Part shown: positions 10,467 to 24,925 of the stretch, in pieces | Position numbering within the stretch: position 1 is the stretch's first letter | How the letters are laid out: each line of letters begins with the position of its first letter | NCBI RefSeq assembly: GCF_047948215.1 | Contig: NC_134455.1 | Coordinates: forward strand, 321,338,147 to 321,402,146 | DNA length: 64,000 nucleotides | Origin: Lycorma delicatula | Taxonomy: Eukaryota; Arthropoda; Insecta; Hemiptera; Fulgoridae | Reading direction: 5' to 3' | Translations under genes and position numbers: made by a program | Notes under the pieces: generated by a model | Databases searched by the model: none | The model's input: only the letters and a program-made list of their open reading frames with translations | Told to the model about the DNA's origin: nothing

Positions 10467-12084
10467 CTATATTAACTGCATGGAAATTATAAATCATAGT
10501 GTTAATTGATATCTTGAAAAACTTGAACAGTTTATTTTATAGACACTTAAAATTTCAATAACTATATTCTGGAATGTTTTTTTCTCACTTTTACCTGTTC
10601 TGCCTTCAGCAATCCATTGAAGTATTGCTTATGTCGATGAAAGAGGATGATATTAACTGCACTTAATTGAAACCCAACCTTAAAACTTCTCTTATTTTTG
10701 AAAAACAGTTATATTTTTATTACAGTACCTTTTGTGTTTTTGAGCCGAAGTAATGACACAATTATGAGAATTGTACACTACAGTTTATAATATCATTGTA
10801 ATCTTTCAATAACTGTTGGTACTTTTAACACATGTGCGCACATGCTCACAAATATAAAATGAACGCAATTTCAGTCACCATACTTTCAAGTGTATTAATA
10901 TTAAACGACAACCTTGATATTCTACAAAGAAATAAATAATTATAAATCGCCCAAAACACTAAAACATGTGATGTTATTTGTATGTTAGTGGATAATGTTC
11001 ATCTAATCATATCTATAGGATATCCTAACTGTGTGTCATCCTAACAAAACAAAACAAAACCAACAGCAATATTTAGTTTGTATTTTAATAGAAGGAGTAC
11101 TCGGCTTGTATGCTAGAACACTTGAATTTAAAATCAGAGAATTTGGGTACCACTAAAACAACCTGGTGGATATTACTTTAAAAGAATGATGATTGCTAAA
11201 ATTTATTTAAATGTTAAACAATACAAATTAATAATTTATATCCATGGATACTATACTAATTTAAAATTTATTTCCATGGATACTATATATTTATATTTAA
11301 CTAGTTACAAATAAAATGATTTTCATAACGTCAGATGAGATTCTCTGTCATGCTTATTTGTAATAATATAAATTGCAAATATTTTTTCCCGAATAATAAA
11401 TGTTTTTATAAACGTATTCATACAACACTCTGCAAAATTAAAAGGAAAAATACCCACAATTATTAAAAACCTTAATTTTTAAGAGTGTAAATATAAATAA
11501 TTATACCACTAACGTATAAAATATTACAAAAGAAAATTATTACAAACAATAATTGTTTTAATGATATAACATTTAATAATTATTATTTTTATATCATTAA
11601 AACAATACAAAAAAATTATACATTTGAAAAAAACTAGGTTTTTTTATTATTCTTGTTAAAATTGATTAATACAATAGTTGAAATAAATATCAAATAATTT
11701 AACTTTTATCATTTCTTTATATATAGCATGAATTTTACAGCGATTTTCATACCCAAAAAAAGGTAATGCTATCATACTAGAAACAAACATAAAACTTATA
11801 GACCAGTACCAATCTGTTTCTTTATATTACAACACAATAAAAATTTGATTCCACTATCAGATCATGAACTCTATTGACAAACATTGCTTTGACCGGGAGG
11901 ATTGCCACAACTGTTCTTCTAGGGTAATCACAAGATTAATCATAGTTGACCCTCGAGTGGTCATATGTGCTAATACATTTTCAGAGTAAGCTGCATAATA
12001 AGGCAGAAACCATTTACTAAACTGATTAGGAAAAACAAATCATAAAATTCAAAGGAACCCTTTTCCATAAAAAATATATGAATT
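10467..12084 (+). repeat. Unit 7, short, subfamily S2
   Basis: 1,618 bp, HOR partner of unit 2 (GTATGCTAG, CGTATAAAAT). A private change gives AATATAAATTGC near 11367. Confidence 0.95.
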
Positions 12085-13702
12085 CTATATTAACTGCATG
12101 GAAATTATAAATCATAGTGTTAATTGATATCTTGAAAAACTTGAACAGTTTATTTTATAGACACTTAAAATTTCAATAACTATATTCTGGAATGTTTTTT
12201 TCTCACTTTTACCTGTTCTGCCTTCAGCAATCCATTGAAGTATTGCTTATGTCGATGAAAGAGGATGATATTAACTGCACTTAATTGAAACCCAACCTTA
12301 AAACTTCTCTTATTTTTGAAAAACAGTTATATTTTTATTACAGTACCTTTTGTGTTTTTGAGCCGAAGTAATGACACAATTATGAGAATTGTACACTACA
12401 GTTTATAATATCATTGTAATCTTTCAATAACTGTTGGTACTTTTAACACATGTGCGCACATGCTCACAAATATAAAATGAACGCAATTTCAGTCACCATA
12501 CTTTCAAGTGTATTAATATTAAACGACAACCTTGATATTCTACAAAGAAATAAATAATTATAAATCGCCCAAAACACTAAAACATGTGATGTTATTTGTA
12601 TGTTAGTGGATAATGTTCATCTAATCATATCTATAGGATATCCTAACTGTGTGTCATCCTAACAAAACAAAACAAAACCAACAGCAATATTTAGTTTGTA
12701 TTTTAATAGAAGGAGTACTCGGCTTGAATGCTGGAACACTTGAATTTAAAATCAGAGAATTTGGGTACCACTAAAACAACCTGGTGGATATTACTTTAAA
12801 AGAATGATGATTGCTAAAATTTATTTAAATGTTAAACAATACAAATTAATAATTTATATCCATGGATACTATACTAATTTAAAATTTATTTCCATGGATA
12901 CTATATATTTATATTTAACTAGTTACAAATAAAATGATTTTCATAACGTCAGATGAGATTCTCTGTCATGCTTATTTGTATAAATATTAATTGCAAATAT
13001 TTTTTCCCGAATAATAAATGTTTTTATAAACGTATTCATATAACACTCTGCAAAATTAAAAGGAAAAATACCCACAATTATTAAAAACCTTAATTTTTAA
13101 GAGTGTAAATATAAATAATTATACCACTAACGTTTAAAATATTACAAAAGATAATTATTACAAACAATAATTGTTTTAATGATATAACATTTAATAATTA
13201 TTATTTTTATATCATTAAAACAATACAAAAAAATTATACATTTGAAAAAAACTAGGTTTTTTTATTATTCTTGTTAAAATTGATTAATACAATAGTTGAA
13301 ATAAATATCAAATAATTTAACTTTTATCATTTCTTTATATATAGCATGAATTTGACAGCGATTTTCATACCCAAAAAAAGGTAATGCTATCATACTAGAA
13401 GCAAACATAAAACTTATAGACCAGTACCAATCTGTTTCTTTATATTACAACACAATAAAAATTTGATTCCACTATCAGATCATGAACTCTATTGACAAAC
13501 ATTGCTTTGACCAGGAGGATTGCCACAACTGTTCTTCTAGGGTAATCACAAGATTAATCATAGTTGACCCTCGAGTGGTCATATGTGCTAATACATTTTC
13601 AGAGTAAGCTGCATAATAAGGCAGAAACCATTTACTAAACTGATTAGGAAAAACAAATCATAAAATTCAAAGGAACCCTTTTCCATAAAAAATATATGAA
13701 TT
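12085..13702 (+). repeat. Unit 8, short, subfamily S1
   Basis: 1,618 bp, HOR partner of unit 3 (AATTTGACAG, AGAAGCAAAC). It has an intact first CCATGG and a private GACCAGGAGG near 13509. Confidence 0.95.
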
Positions 13703-16080
13703 CTATATTAACTGCATGGAAATTATAAATCATAGTGTTAATTGATATCTTGAAAAACTTGAACAGTTTATTTTATAGACACTTAAAATTTCAATAACTA
13801 TATTCTGGAATGTTTTTTTCTCACTTTTACCTGTTCTGCCTTCAGCAATCCATTGAAGTATTGCTTATGTCGATGAAAGAGGATGATATTAACTGCACTT
13901 AATTGAAACCCAACCTTAAAACTTCTCTTATTAGTGGATGAACCCTGTAACTGTCGACTTGTAAATCAGCTGATTTGGAAAGAAACTTTTACCACTATAC
14001 CAACCAGGTGGATATTCTAGAATGTTAAAAAATGATAATTGTTCAAATTTATTTAAAATTACAAACAACAATACAAATTTATATTAGAAATAAAAATTTA
14101 TTTTTATGGAAACTATATATTTATATTCCTTTAGTTTTATTTAATATGTGTTAAATAAGATTAGATGTTTTCTTTTTTAATGCTAATTTTTATAAATCTT
14201 ATTAAATAGTAATTCACTTTCCAAAATCCAGGTAATTTAGACATAATTTTTTAATTATCTTTAAAACAATATAAAATAGTAATTATCACACTCTATTTTC
14301 GGCAAACCCTCTAAAATTTGATGACAGATTAGATGTTTCTAAAATCTCTTGAAATAAACAAAAATATTAACAACTGATTTCCTGACAGATTAATTAAAGT
14401 AGTTTATACCTATAATTTTTTCAATAATTATAATATAATAAAAAAAAATATTACATAAATTATTTGGTTTTTACATTAAAATTATTTATAAAAATAAATA
14501 TGTTAATTACATTATTAATGAAATCAGTTGGGTAACATTTTTGTAATGTTATTTTTTGCTTCTCTTATGGAACCCTGAAACATTGTGTACAATCTGTCAA
14601 ATATATTTAACAAGTATTTTTTTTAAAGTGAGTTCTAAATTATAAGAGTTTTTGACCTAGTGTCTTACTGTTTTATATGTAACAATCCTTTTTTTGAAAA
14701 ACAGTTATATTTTTATTACAGTACCTTTTGTGTTTTTGAGCCGAAGTAATGACACAATTATGAGAATTGTACACTACAGTTTATAATATCATTGTAATCT
14801 TTCAATAACTGTTGGTACTTTTAACACATGTGCGCACATGCTCACAAATATAAAATGAACGCAATTTCAGTCACCATACTTTCAAGTGTATTAATATTAA
14901 ACGACAACCTTGATATTCTACAAAGAAATAAATAATTATAAATCGCCCAAAACACTAAAACATGTGATGTTATTTGTATGTTAGTGGATAATGTTCATCT
15001 AATCATATCTATAGGATATCCTAACTGTGTGTCATCCTAACAAAACAAAACAAAACCAACAGCAATATTTAGTTTGTATTTTAATAGAAGGAGTACTCGG
15101 CTTGAATGCTGGAACACTTGAATTTAAAATCAGAGAATTTGGGTACCACTAAAACAACCTGGTGGATATTACTTTAAAAGAATGATGATTGCTAAAATTT
15201 ATTTAAATGTTAAACAATACAAATTAATAATTTATATCCATGGATACTATACTAATTTAAAATTTATTTCCATGGATACTATATATTTATATTTAACTAG
15301 TAACAAATAAAATGATTTTCATAACGTCAGATGAGATTCTGTGTCATGCTTATTTGTATAAATATTATTTGCAAATATTTTTTCCCGAATAATAAATGTT
15401 TTTATAAACGTATTCATATAACACTCTGCAAAATTAAAAGGAAAAATACCCACAATTATTAAAAACCTTAATTTTTAAGAGTGTAAATATAAATAATTAT
15501 ACCACTAACGTTTAAAATATTACAAAAGATAATTATTACAAACAATAATTGTTTTAATGATATAACATTTAATAATTATTATTTTTATATCATTAAAACA
15601 ATACAAAAAAATTATACATTTGAAAAAAACTAGGTTTTTTTATTATTCTTGTTAAAATTGATTAATACAATAGTTGAAATAAATATCAAATAATTTAACT
15701 TTTATCATTTCTTTATATATAGCATGAATTTTACAGCGATTTTCATACCCAAAAAAAGGTAATGCTATCATACTAGAAACAAACATAAAACTTATAGACC
15801 AGTACCAATCTGTTTCTTTATATTACAACACAATAAAAATTTGATTCCACTATCAGATCATGAACTCTATTGACAAACATTGCTTTGACCGGGAGGATTG
15901 CCACAACTGTTCTTCTAGGGTAATCACAAGATTAATCATAGTTGACCCTCGAGTGGTCATATGTGCTAATACATTTTCAGAGTAAGCTGCATAATAAGGC
16001 AGAAACCATTTACTAAACTGATTAGGAAAAACAAATCATAAAATTCAAAGGAACCCTTTTCCATAAAAAATATATGAATT
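13703..16080 (+). repeat. Unit 9, long, subfamily L-alpha
   Basis: 2,378 bp, the exact-length partner of unit 4 at the 8,848 bp period. It has CTCGAG intact and a private GATTCTGTGTC near 15335-15345. Confidence 0.95.
13933..14692 (+). repeat. L-specific segment of unit 9 (760 bp, alpha type)
   Basis: Same edges as in unit 4 (TTATT on the left, T tract on the right) and the same GGTAACATTT marker. It has GACCTAGTG where unit 4 has GACATAGTG. Confidence 0.9.
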
Positions 16081-17697
16081 CTTTATTAACTGCATGGAAA
16101 TTATAAATCATAGTGTTAATTGATATCTTGAAAAACTTGAACAGTTTATTTATAGACACTTAAAATTTCAATAACTATATTCTGGAATGTTTTTTTCTCA
16201 CTTTTACCTGTTCTGCCTTCAGCAATCCATTGAAGTATTGCTTATGTCGATGAAAGAGGATGATATTAACTGCACTTAATTGAAACCCAACCTTAAAACT
16301 TCTCTTATTTTTGAAAAACAGTTATATTTTTATTACAGTACCTTTTGTGTTTTTGAGCCGAAGTAATGACACAATTATGAGAATTGTACACTACAGTTTA
16401 TAATATCATTGTAATCTTTCAATAACTGTTGGTACTTTTAACACATGTGCGCACATGCTCACAAATATAAAATGAACGCAATTTCAGTCACCATACTTTC
16501 AAGTGTATTAATATTAAACGACAACCTTGATATTCTACAAAGAAATAAATAATTATAAATCGCCCAAAACACTAAAACATGTGATGTTATTTGTATGTTA
16601 GTGGATAATGTTCATCTAATCATATCTATAGGATATCCTAACTGTGTGTCATCCTAACAAAACAAAACAAAACCAACAGCAATATTTAGTTTGTATTTTA
16701 ATAGAAGGAGTACTCGGCTTGTATGCTGGAACACTTGAATTTAAAATCAGAAAATTTGGGTACCACTAAAACAACCTGGTGGATATTACTTTAAAAGAAT
16801 GATGATTGCTAAAATTTATTTAAATGTTAAACAATACAAATTAATAATTTATATCCATGGATACTATACTAATTTAAAATTTATTTCCATGGATACTATA
16901 TATTTATATTTAACTAGTTACAAATAAAATGATTTTCATAACGTCAGATGAGATTCTCTGTCATGCTTATTTGTAATAATATTAATTGCAAATATTTTTT
17001 CCCGAATAATAAATGTTTTTATAAACGTATTCATACAACACTCTGCAAAATTAAAAGGAAAAATACCCACAATTATTAAAAACCTTAATTTTTAAGAGTG
17101 TAAATATAAATAATTATACCACTAACGTATAAAATATTACAAAAGAAAATTATTACAAACAATAATTGTTTTAATGATATAACATTTAATAATTATTATT
17201 TTTATATCATTAAAACAATACAAAAAAATTATACATTTGAAAAAAACTAGGTTTTTTTATTATTCTTGTTAAAATTGATTAATACAATAGTTGAAATAAA
17301 TATCAAATAATTTAACTTTTATCATTTCTTTATATATAGCATAAATTTTACAGCGATTTTCATACCCAAAAAAAGGTAATGCTATCATACTAGAAACAAA
17401 CATAAAACTTATAGACCAGTACCAATCTGTTTCTTTATATTACAACACAATAAAAATTTGATTCCACTATCAGATCATGAACTCTATTGACAAACATTGC
17501 TTTGACCGGGAGGATTGCCACAACTGTTCTTCTAGGGTAATCACAAGATTAATCATAGTTGACCCTCGAGTGGTCATATGTGCTAATACATTTTCAGAGT
17601 AAGCTGCATAATAAGGCAGAAACCATTTACTAAACTGATTAGGAAAAACAAATCATAAAATTCAAAGGAACCCTTTTCCATAAAAAATATATGAATT
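16081..17697 (+). repeat. Unit 10, short, subfamily S3
   Basis: 1,617 bp, HOR partner of unit 5, sharing CAGTTTATTTATAGAC, CAGAAAATTTGG and GCATAAATTTT. Confidence 0.95.
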
Positions 17698-19314
17698 CTA
17701 TATTAACTGCATGGAAATTATAAATCATAGTGTTAATTGATATCTTGAAAAACTTGAACAGTTTATTTTATAGACACTTAAAATTTCAATAACTATATTC
17801 TGGAATGTTTTTTCTCACTTTTACCTGTTCTGCCTTCAGCAATCCATTGAAGTATTGCTTATGTCGATGAAAGAGGATGATATTAACTGCACTTAATTGA
17901 AACCCAACCTTAAAACTTCTCTTATTTTTGAAAAACAGTTATATTTTTATTACAGTACCTTTTGTGTTTTTGAGCCGAAGTAATGACACAATTATGAGAA
18001 TTGTACACTACAGTTTATAATATCATTGTAATCTTTCAATAACTGTTGGTACTTTTAACACATGTGCGCACATGCTCACAAATATAAAATGAACGCAATT
18101 TCAGTCACCATACTTTCAAGTGTATTAATATTAAACGACAACCTTGATATTCTACAAAGAAATAAATAATTATAAATCGCCCAAAACACTAAAACATGTG
18201 ATGTTATTTGTATGTTAGTGGATAATGTTCATCTAATCATATCTATAGGATATCCTAACTGTGTGTCATCCTAACAAAACAAAACAAAACCAACAGCAAT
18301 ATTTAGTTTGTATTTTAATAGAAGGAGTACTCGGCTTGTATGCTGGAACACTTGAATTTAAAATCAGAGAATTTGGGTACCACTAAAACAACCTGGTGGA
18401 TATTACTTTAAAAGAATGATGATTGCTAAAATTTATTTAAATGTTAAACAATACAAATTAATAATTTATATCCATGGATACTATACTAATTTAAAATTTA
18501 TTTCCATGGATACTATATATTTATATTTAACTAGTTACAAATAAAATGATTTTCATAACGTCAGATGAGATTCTCTGTCATGCTTATTTGTATAAATATT
18601 AATTGCAAATATTTTTTCCCGAATAATAAATGTTTTTGTAAACGTATTCATACAACACTCTGCAAAATTAAAAGGAAAAATACCCACAATTATTAAAAAC
18701 CTTAATTTTTAAGAGTGTAAATATAAATAATTATACCACTAACGTTTAAAATATTACAAAAGATAATTATTACAAACAATAATTGTTTTAATGATATAAC
18801 ATTTAATAATTATTATTTTTATATCATTAAAACAATACAAAAAAATTATACATTTGAAAAAAACTAGGTTTTTTTATTATTCTTGTTAAAATTGATTAAT
18901 ACAATAGTTGAAATAAATATCAAATAATTTAACTTTTATCATTTCTTTATATATAGCATGAATTTTACAGCGATTTTCATACCCAAAAAAAGGTAATGCT
19001 ATCATACTAGAAACAAACATAAAACTTATAGACCAGTACCAATCTGTTTCTTTATATTACAACACAATAAAAATTTGATTCCACTATCAGATCATGAACT
19101 CTATTGACAAACATTGCTTTAACCGGGAGGATTGCCACAACTGTTCTTCTAGGGTAATCACAAGATTAATCATAGTTGACCCTCGAGTGGTCATATGTGC
19201 TAATACATTTTCAGAGTAAGCTGCATAATAAGGCAGAAACCATTTACTAAACTGATTAGGAAAAACAAATCATAAAATTCAAAGGAACCCTTTTCCATAA
19301 AAAATATATGAATT
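17698..19314 (+). repeat. Unit 11, short, subfamily S4
   Basis: 1,617 bp, HOR partner of unit 6 (short T tract, TTTAACCGGG). Private TTTTTGTAAACG near 18635. It closes the second 8,848 bp HOR copy. Confidence 0.95.
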
Positions 19315-20932
19315 CTTTATTAACTGCATGGAAATTATAAATCATAGTGTTAATTGATATCTTGAAAAACTTGAACAGTTTATTTTATAGACACTTAAAA
19401 TTTCAATAACTATATTCTGGAATGTTTTTTTCTCACTTTTACCTGTTCTGCCTTCAGCAATCCATTGAAGTATTGCTTATGTCGATGAAAGAGGATGATA
19501 TTAACTGCACTTAATTGAAACCCAACCTTAAAACTTCTCTTATTTTTGAAAAACAGTTATATTTTTATTACAGTACCTTTTGTGTTTTTGAGCCGAAGTA
19601 ATGACACAATTATGAGAATTGTACACTACAGTTTATAATATCATTGTAATCTTTCAATAACTGTTGGTACTTTTAACACATGTGCGCACATGCTCACAAA
19701 TATAAAATGAACGCAATTTCAGTCACCATACTTTCAAGTGTATTAATATTAAACGACAACCTTGATATTCTACAAAGAAATAAATAATTATAAATCGCCC
19801 AAAACACTAAAACATGTGAGGTTATTTGTATGTTAGTGGATAATGTTCATCTAATCATATCTATAGGATATCCTAACTGTGTGTCATCCTAACAAAACAA
19901 AACAAAACCAACAGCTATATTTAGTTTGTATTTTAATAGAAGGAGTACTCGGCTTGAATGCTGGAACACTTGAATTTAAAATCAGAGAATTTGGGTACCA
20001 CTAAAACAACCTGGTGGATATTACTTTAAAAGAATGATGATTGCTAAAATTTATTTAAATGTTAAACAATACAAATTAATAATTTATATCCATGGATACT
20101 ATACTAATTTAAAATTTATTTCCATGGATACTATATATTTATATTTAACTAGTTACAAATAAAATGATTTTCATAACGTCAGATGAGATTCTCTGTCATG
20201 CTTATTTGTATAAATATTAATTGCAAATATTTTTTCCCGAATAATAAATGTTTTTATAAACGTATTCATATAACACTCTGCAAAATTAAAAGGAAAAATA
20301 CCCACAATTATTAAAAACCTTAATTTTTAAGAGTGTAAATATAAATAATTATACCACTAACGTTTAAAATATTACAAAAGATAATTATTACAAACAATAA
20401 TTGTTTTAATGATATAACATTTAATAATTATTATTTTTATATCATTAAAACAATACAAAAAAATTATACATTTGAAAAAAACTAGGTTTTTTTATTATTC
20501 TTGTTAAAATTGATTAATACAATAGTTGAAATAAATATCAAATAATTTAACTTTTATCATTTCTTTATATATAGCATGAATTTTACAGCGATTTTCATAC
20601 CCAAAAAAAGGTAATGCTATCATACTAGAAACAAACATAAAACTTATAGACCAGTACCAATCTGTTTCTTTATATTACAACACAATAAAAATTTGATTCC
20701 ACTATCAGATCATGAACTCTATTGACAAACATTGCTTTAACCGGGAGGATTGCCACAACTGTTCTTCTAGGGTAATCACAAGATTAATCATAGTTGACCC
20801 TCGAGTGGTCATATGTGCTAATACATTTTCAGAGTAAGCTGCATAATAAGGCAGAAACCATTTACTAAACTGATTAGGAAAAACAAATCATAAAATTCAA
20901 AGGAACCCTTTTCCATAAAAAATATATGAATT
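19315..20932 (+). repeat. Unit 12, short, subfamily S5, transitional
   Basis: 1,618 bp. S5 markers GTGAGGTTA and CAGCTATATTT appear here for the first time from the left. The right end keeps S4-like AGAAACAAAC and TTTAACCGGG, so the unit reads as an S5/S4 mosaic at the border between the 8,848 bp and 5,610 bp HOR zones. Confidence 0.93.
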
Positions 20933-22550
20933 CTTTATTAACTGCATGGAAATTATAAATCATAGTGTTAATTGATATCTTGAAAAACTTGAACAGTTTA
21001 TTTTATAGACACTTAAAATTTCAATAACTATATTCTGGAATGTTTTTTTCTCACTTTTACCTGTTCTGCCTTCAGCAATCCATTGAAGTATTGCTTATGT
21101 CGATGAAAGAGGATGATATTAACTGCACTTAATTGAAACCCAACCTTAAAACTTCTCTTATTTTTGAAAAACAGTTATATTTTTATTACAGTACCTTTTG
21201 TGTTTTTGAGCCGAAGTAATGACACAATTATGAGAATTGTACACTACAGTTTATAATATCATTGTAATCTTTCAATAACTGTTGGTACTTTTAACACATG
21301 TGCGCACATGCTCACAAATATAAAATGAACGCAATTTCAGTCACCATACTTTCAAGTGTATTAATATTAAACGACAACCTTGATATTCTACAAAGAAATA
21401 AATAATTATAAATCGCCCAAAACACTAAAACATGTGAGGTTATTTGTATGTTAGTGGATAATGTTCATCTAATCATATCTATAGGATATCCTAACTGTGT
21501 GTCATCCTAACAAAACAAAACAAAACCAACAGCTATATTTAGTTTGTATTTTAATAGAAGGAGTACTCGGCTTGAATGCTGGAACACTTGAATTTAAAAT
21601 CAGAGAATTTGGGTACCACTAAAACAACCTGGTGGATATTACTTTAAAAGAATGATGATTGCTAAAATTTATTTAAATGTTAAACAATACAAATTAATAA
21701 TTTATATCCATGGATACTATACTAATTTAAAATTTATTTCCATGGATACTATATATTTATATTTAACTAGTTACAAATAAAATGATTTTCATAACGTCAG
21801 ATGAGATTCTCTGTCATGCTTATTTGTATAAATATTAATTGCAAATATTTTTTCCCGAATAATAAATGTTTTTATAAACGTATTCATATAACACTCTGCA
21901 AAATTAAAAGGAAAAATACCCACAATTATTAAAAACCTTAATTTTTAAGAGTGTAAATATAAATAATTATACCACTAACGTTTAAAATATTACAAAAGAT
22001 AATTATTACAAACAATAATTGTTTTAATGATATAACATTTAATAATTATTATTTTTATATCATTAAAACAATACAAAAAAATTATACATTTGAAAAAAAC
22101 TAGGTTTTTTTATTATTCTTGTTAAAATTGATTAATACAATAGTTGAAATAAATATCAAATAATTTAACTTTTATCATTTCTTTATATATAGCATGAATT
22201 TTACAGCGATTTTCATACCCAAAAAAAGGTAATGCTATCATACTAGAAGCAAACATAAAACTTATAGACCAGTACCAATCTGTTTCTTTATATTACAACA
22301 CAATAAAAATTTGATTCCACTATCAGATCATGAACTCTATTGACAAACATTGCTTTGACCGGGAGGATTGCCACAACTGTTCTTCTAGGGTAATCACAAG
22401 ATTAATCATAGTTGACCCTCGAGTGGTCATATGTGCTAATACATTTTCAGAGTAAGCTGCATAATAAGGCAGAAACCATTTACTAAACTGATTAGGAAAA
22501 ACAAATCATAAAATTCAAAGGAACCCTTTTCCATAAAAAATATATGAATT
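20933..22550 (+). repeat. Unit 13, short, subfamily S5
   Basis: 1,618 bp, with GTGAGGTTA and CAGCTATATTT like unit 12 but AGAAGCAAAC and GACCGGG at the right. First unit of the 5,610 bp HOR; partner unit 16. Confidence 0.95.
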
Positions 22551-24925
22551 CTATATTAACTGCATGGAAATTATAAATCATAGTGTTAATTGATATCTTG
22601 AAAAACTTGAACAGTTTATTTTATAGACACTTAAAATTTCAATAACTATATTCTGGAATGTTTTTTTCTCACTTTTACCTGTTCTGCCTTCAGCAATCCA
22701 TTGAAGTATTGCTTATGTCGATGAAAGAGGATGATATTAACTGCACTTAATTGAAACCCAACCTTAAAACTTCTCTTATTAGTGGATGAACCCTGTAACT
22801 GTCGACTTGTAAATCAGCTGATTTGGAGAGAAACTTTTACCACTATACCAACCAGGTGGATATTCTAGAATGTTAAAAAATGATAATTGTTCAAATTTAT
22901 TTAAAATTACAAACAACAATACAAATTTATATTAGAAATAAAAATTTATTTCTATGGAAACTATATATTTATATTCCTTTAGTTTTATTTAATATGTGTT
23001 AAATAAGATTAGATGTTATCTTTTTTAATGCTAATTTTTATAAATCTTATTAAATAGTAATTCACTTTCCAAAATCCAGGTAATTTAGACATAATTTTTT
23101 AAATATCTTTAAAACAATAAAAAATAGTAATTATCACACTATTTTCGGCAAACCCTCTAAAATTAGATGACAGATTAGATGTTTCTAAAATCTCTTGAAA
23201 TAAACAAAAATATTAACAACAGATTTCTTGACAGATTAATTAAAGTAGTTTATACCTATAATTTTTTCAATAATTATAATATAATAAAAAAAAATATTAC
23301 ATAAATTATTTGATTTTTAAATTAAAATTATTTATAAAAATAAATATGTTAATTACATTATTAATGAAATCAGTTGGGTAAGATTTTTGTAATGTTATTT
23401 TTTGCTTCTCTTATGGAACCCTGAAACATTGTGTACAATCTGTCAAATATATTTAACAAGTATTTTTTTTAAAGTGAGTTCTAAATTATAAGAGTTTTTG
23501 ACCTAGTGTCTTACTGTTTTATATGTAACAATCCTTTTTTTGAAAAACAGTTATATTTTTATTACAGTAACTTTTGTGTTTTTGAGCAGAAGTAATGACA
23601 CAATTATGAGAATTGTACACTACAGTTTATAATATCATTGTAATCTTTCAATAACTGTTGGTACTTTTAACACATGTAAGCACATGCTCACAAATATAAA
23701 ATGAACGCAATTTCAGTCACCATACTTTCAAGTGTATTAATATTAAACGACAACCTTGATATTCTACAAAGAGATAAATAATTATAAATTGCCCAAAACA
23801 CTAAAACATGTGATGTTATTTGTATGTTAGTGGATAATGTTCATCTAATCATATCTATAGGATATCCTAACTGTGTGTCATCCTAACAAAACAAAACAAA
23901 ACCAACAGCAATATTTAGTTTGTATTTTAATAGAAGGAGTACTCGGCTTGAATGCTGGAACACTTGAATTTAAAATCAGAGAATTTGGGTACCACTAAAA
24001 CAACCTGGTGGATATTACTTTAAAAGAATGATGATTGCTAAAATTTATTTAAATGTTAAACAATACAAATTAATAATTTATATCCATGGATACTATACTA
24101 ATTTAAAATTTATTTCCATGGATACTATATATTTATATTTAACTAGTTACAAATAAAATGATTTTCATAACGTCAGATGAGATTCTCTGTCATGCTTATT
24201 TGTATAAATATTAATTGCAAATATTTTTTCCCGAATAATAAATGTTTTTATAAACGTATTCATATAACACTCTGCAAAATTAAAAGGAAAAATACCCACA
24301 ATTATTAAAAACCTTAATTTTTAAGAGTGTAAATATAAATAATTATACCACTAACGTATAAAATATTACAAAAGAAAATTATTACAAACAATAATTGTTT
24401 TAATGATATAACATTTAATAATTATTATTTTTATATCATTAAAACAATACAAAAAAATTATACATTAAAAAAAACTAGGTTTTTTTATTATTCTTGTTAA
24501 AATTGATTAATACAATAGCTTAAATAAATATCAAATAATTTAACTTTTATCATTTCTATATATATAGCATGAATTTTACAGCGATTTTCATACTTAAAAA
24601 GAGGTAATGCTATCATACTAGAAGCAAACATAAAACTAATAGACCAGTACCAATCTGTTTCTTTATGTTACAACACAATAAAAATTTGATTCCACTATCA
24701 GATCATGAACTCTATTGACAAACATTGCTTTGACCGGGAGGATTGCCACAACTGTTCTTCTAGGGTAATCACAAGATTAATCATAGTTGACCCTCGAGTG
24801 GTCATATGTGCTAATACATTTTCAGAGTAAGCTGCATAATAAGGCAGAAACCATTTACTAAACTGATTAGGAAAAACAAATCATAAAATTCAAAGGAACC
24901 CTTTTCCATAAAAAATATATGAATT
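22551..24925 (+). repeat. Unit 14, long, subfamily L-beta
   Basis: 2,375 bp. To the right of the segment it carries CAGTAAC, GAGCAGAAG, CATGTAAGCACATG (palindrome lost), AGAGATAAAT, AAATTGCCC, CATTAAAAAAAAC, AGCTTAAAT and CATACTTAAAAAGAGG, a set unlike the S1-S4 units. Partners are units 17 and 25. Confidence 0.95.
22781..23538 (+). repeat. L-specific segment of unit 14 (758 bp, beta type)
   Basis: Two bases shorter than alpha because CACACTCTATTTT is CACACTATTTT. Other beta markers are GGAGAGAAAC, TTTCTATGG, AGATGTTATC, AAATTAGATGAC, AACAGATTTC and GATTTTTAAATT. Confidence 0.9.

Larger units (their letters stand above)
10467..19314 (+). repeat. Higher-order repeat A, copy 2 (units 7-11, 8,848 bp)
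   Basis: Exact period of 8,848 bp from copy 1 with no net indel. By eye only a few substitutions separate the copies, far fewer than separate adjacent units. The last part of the pattern (S7/S3/S4) returns as units 20-22. Confidence 0.92.
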
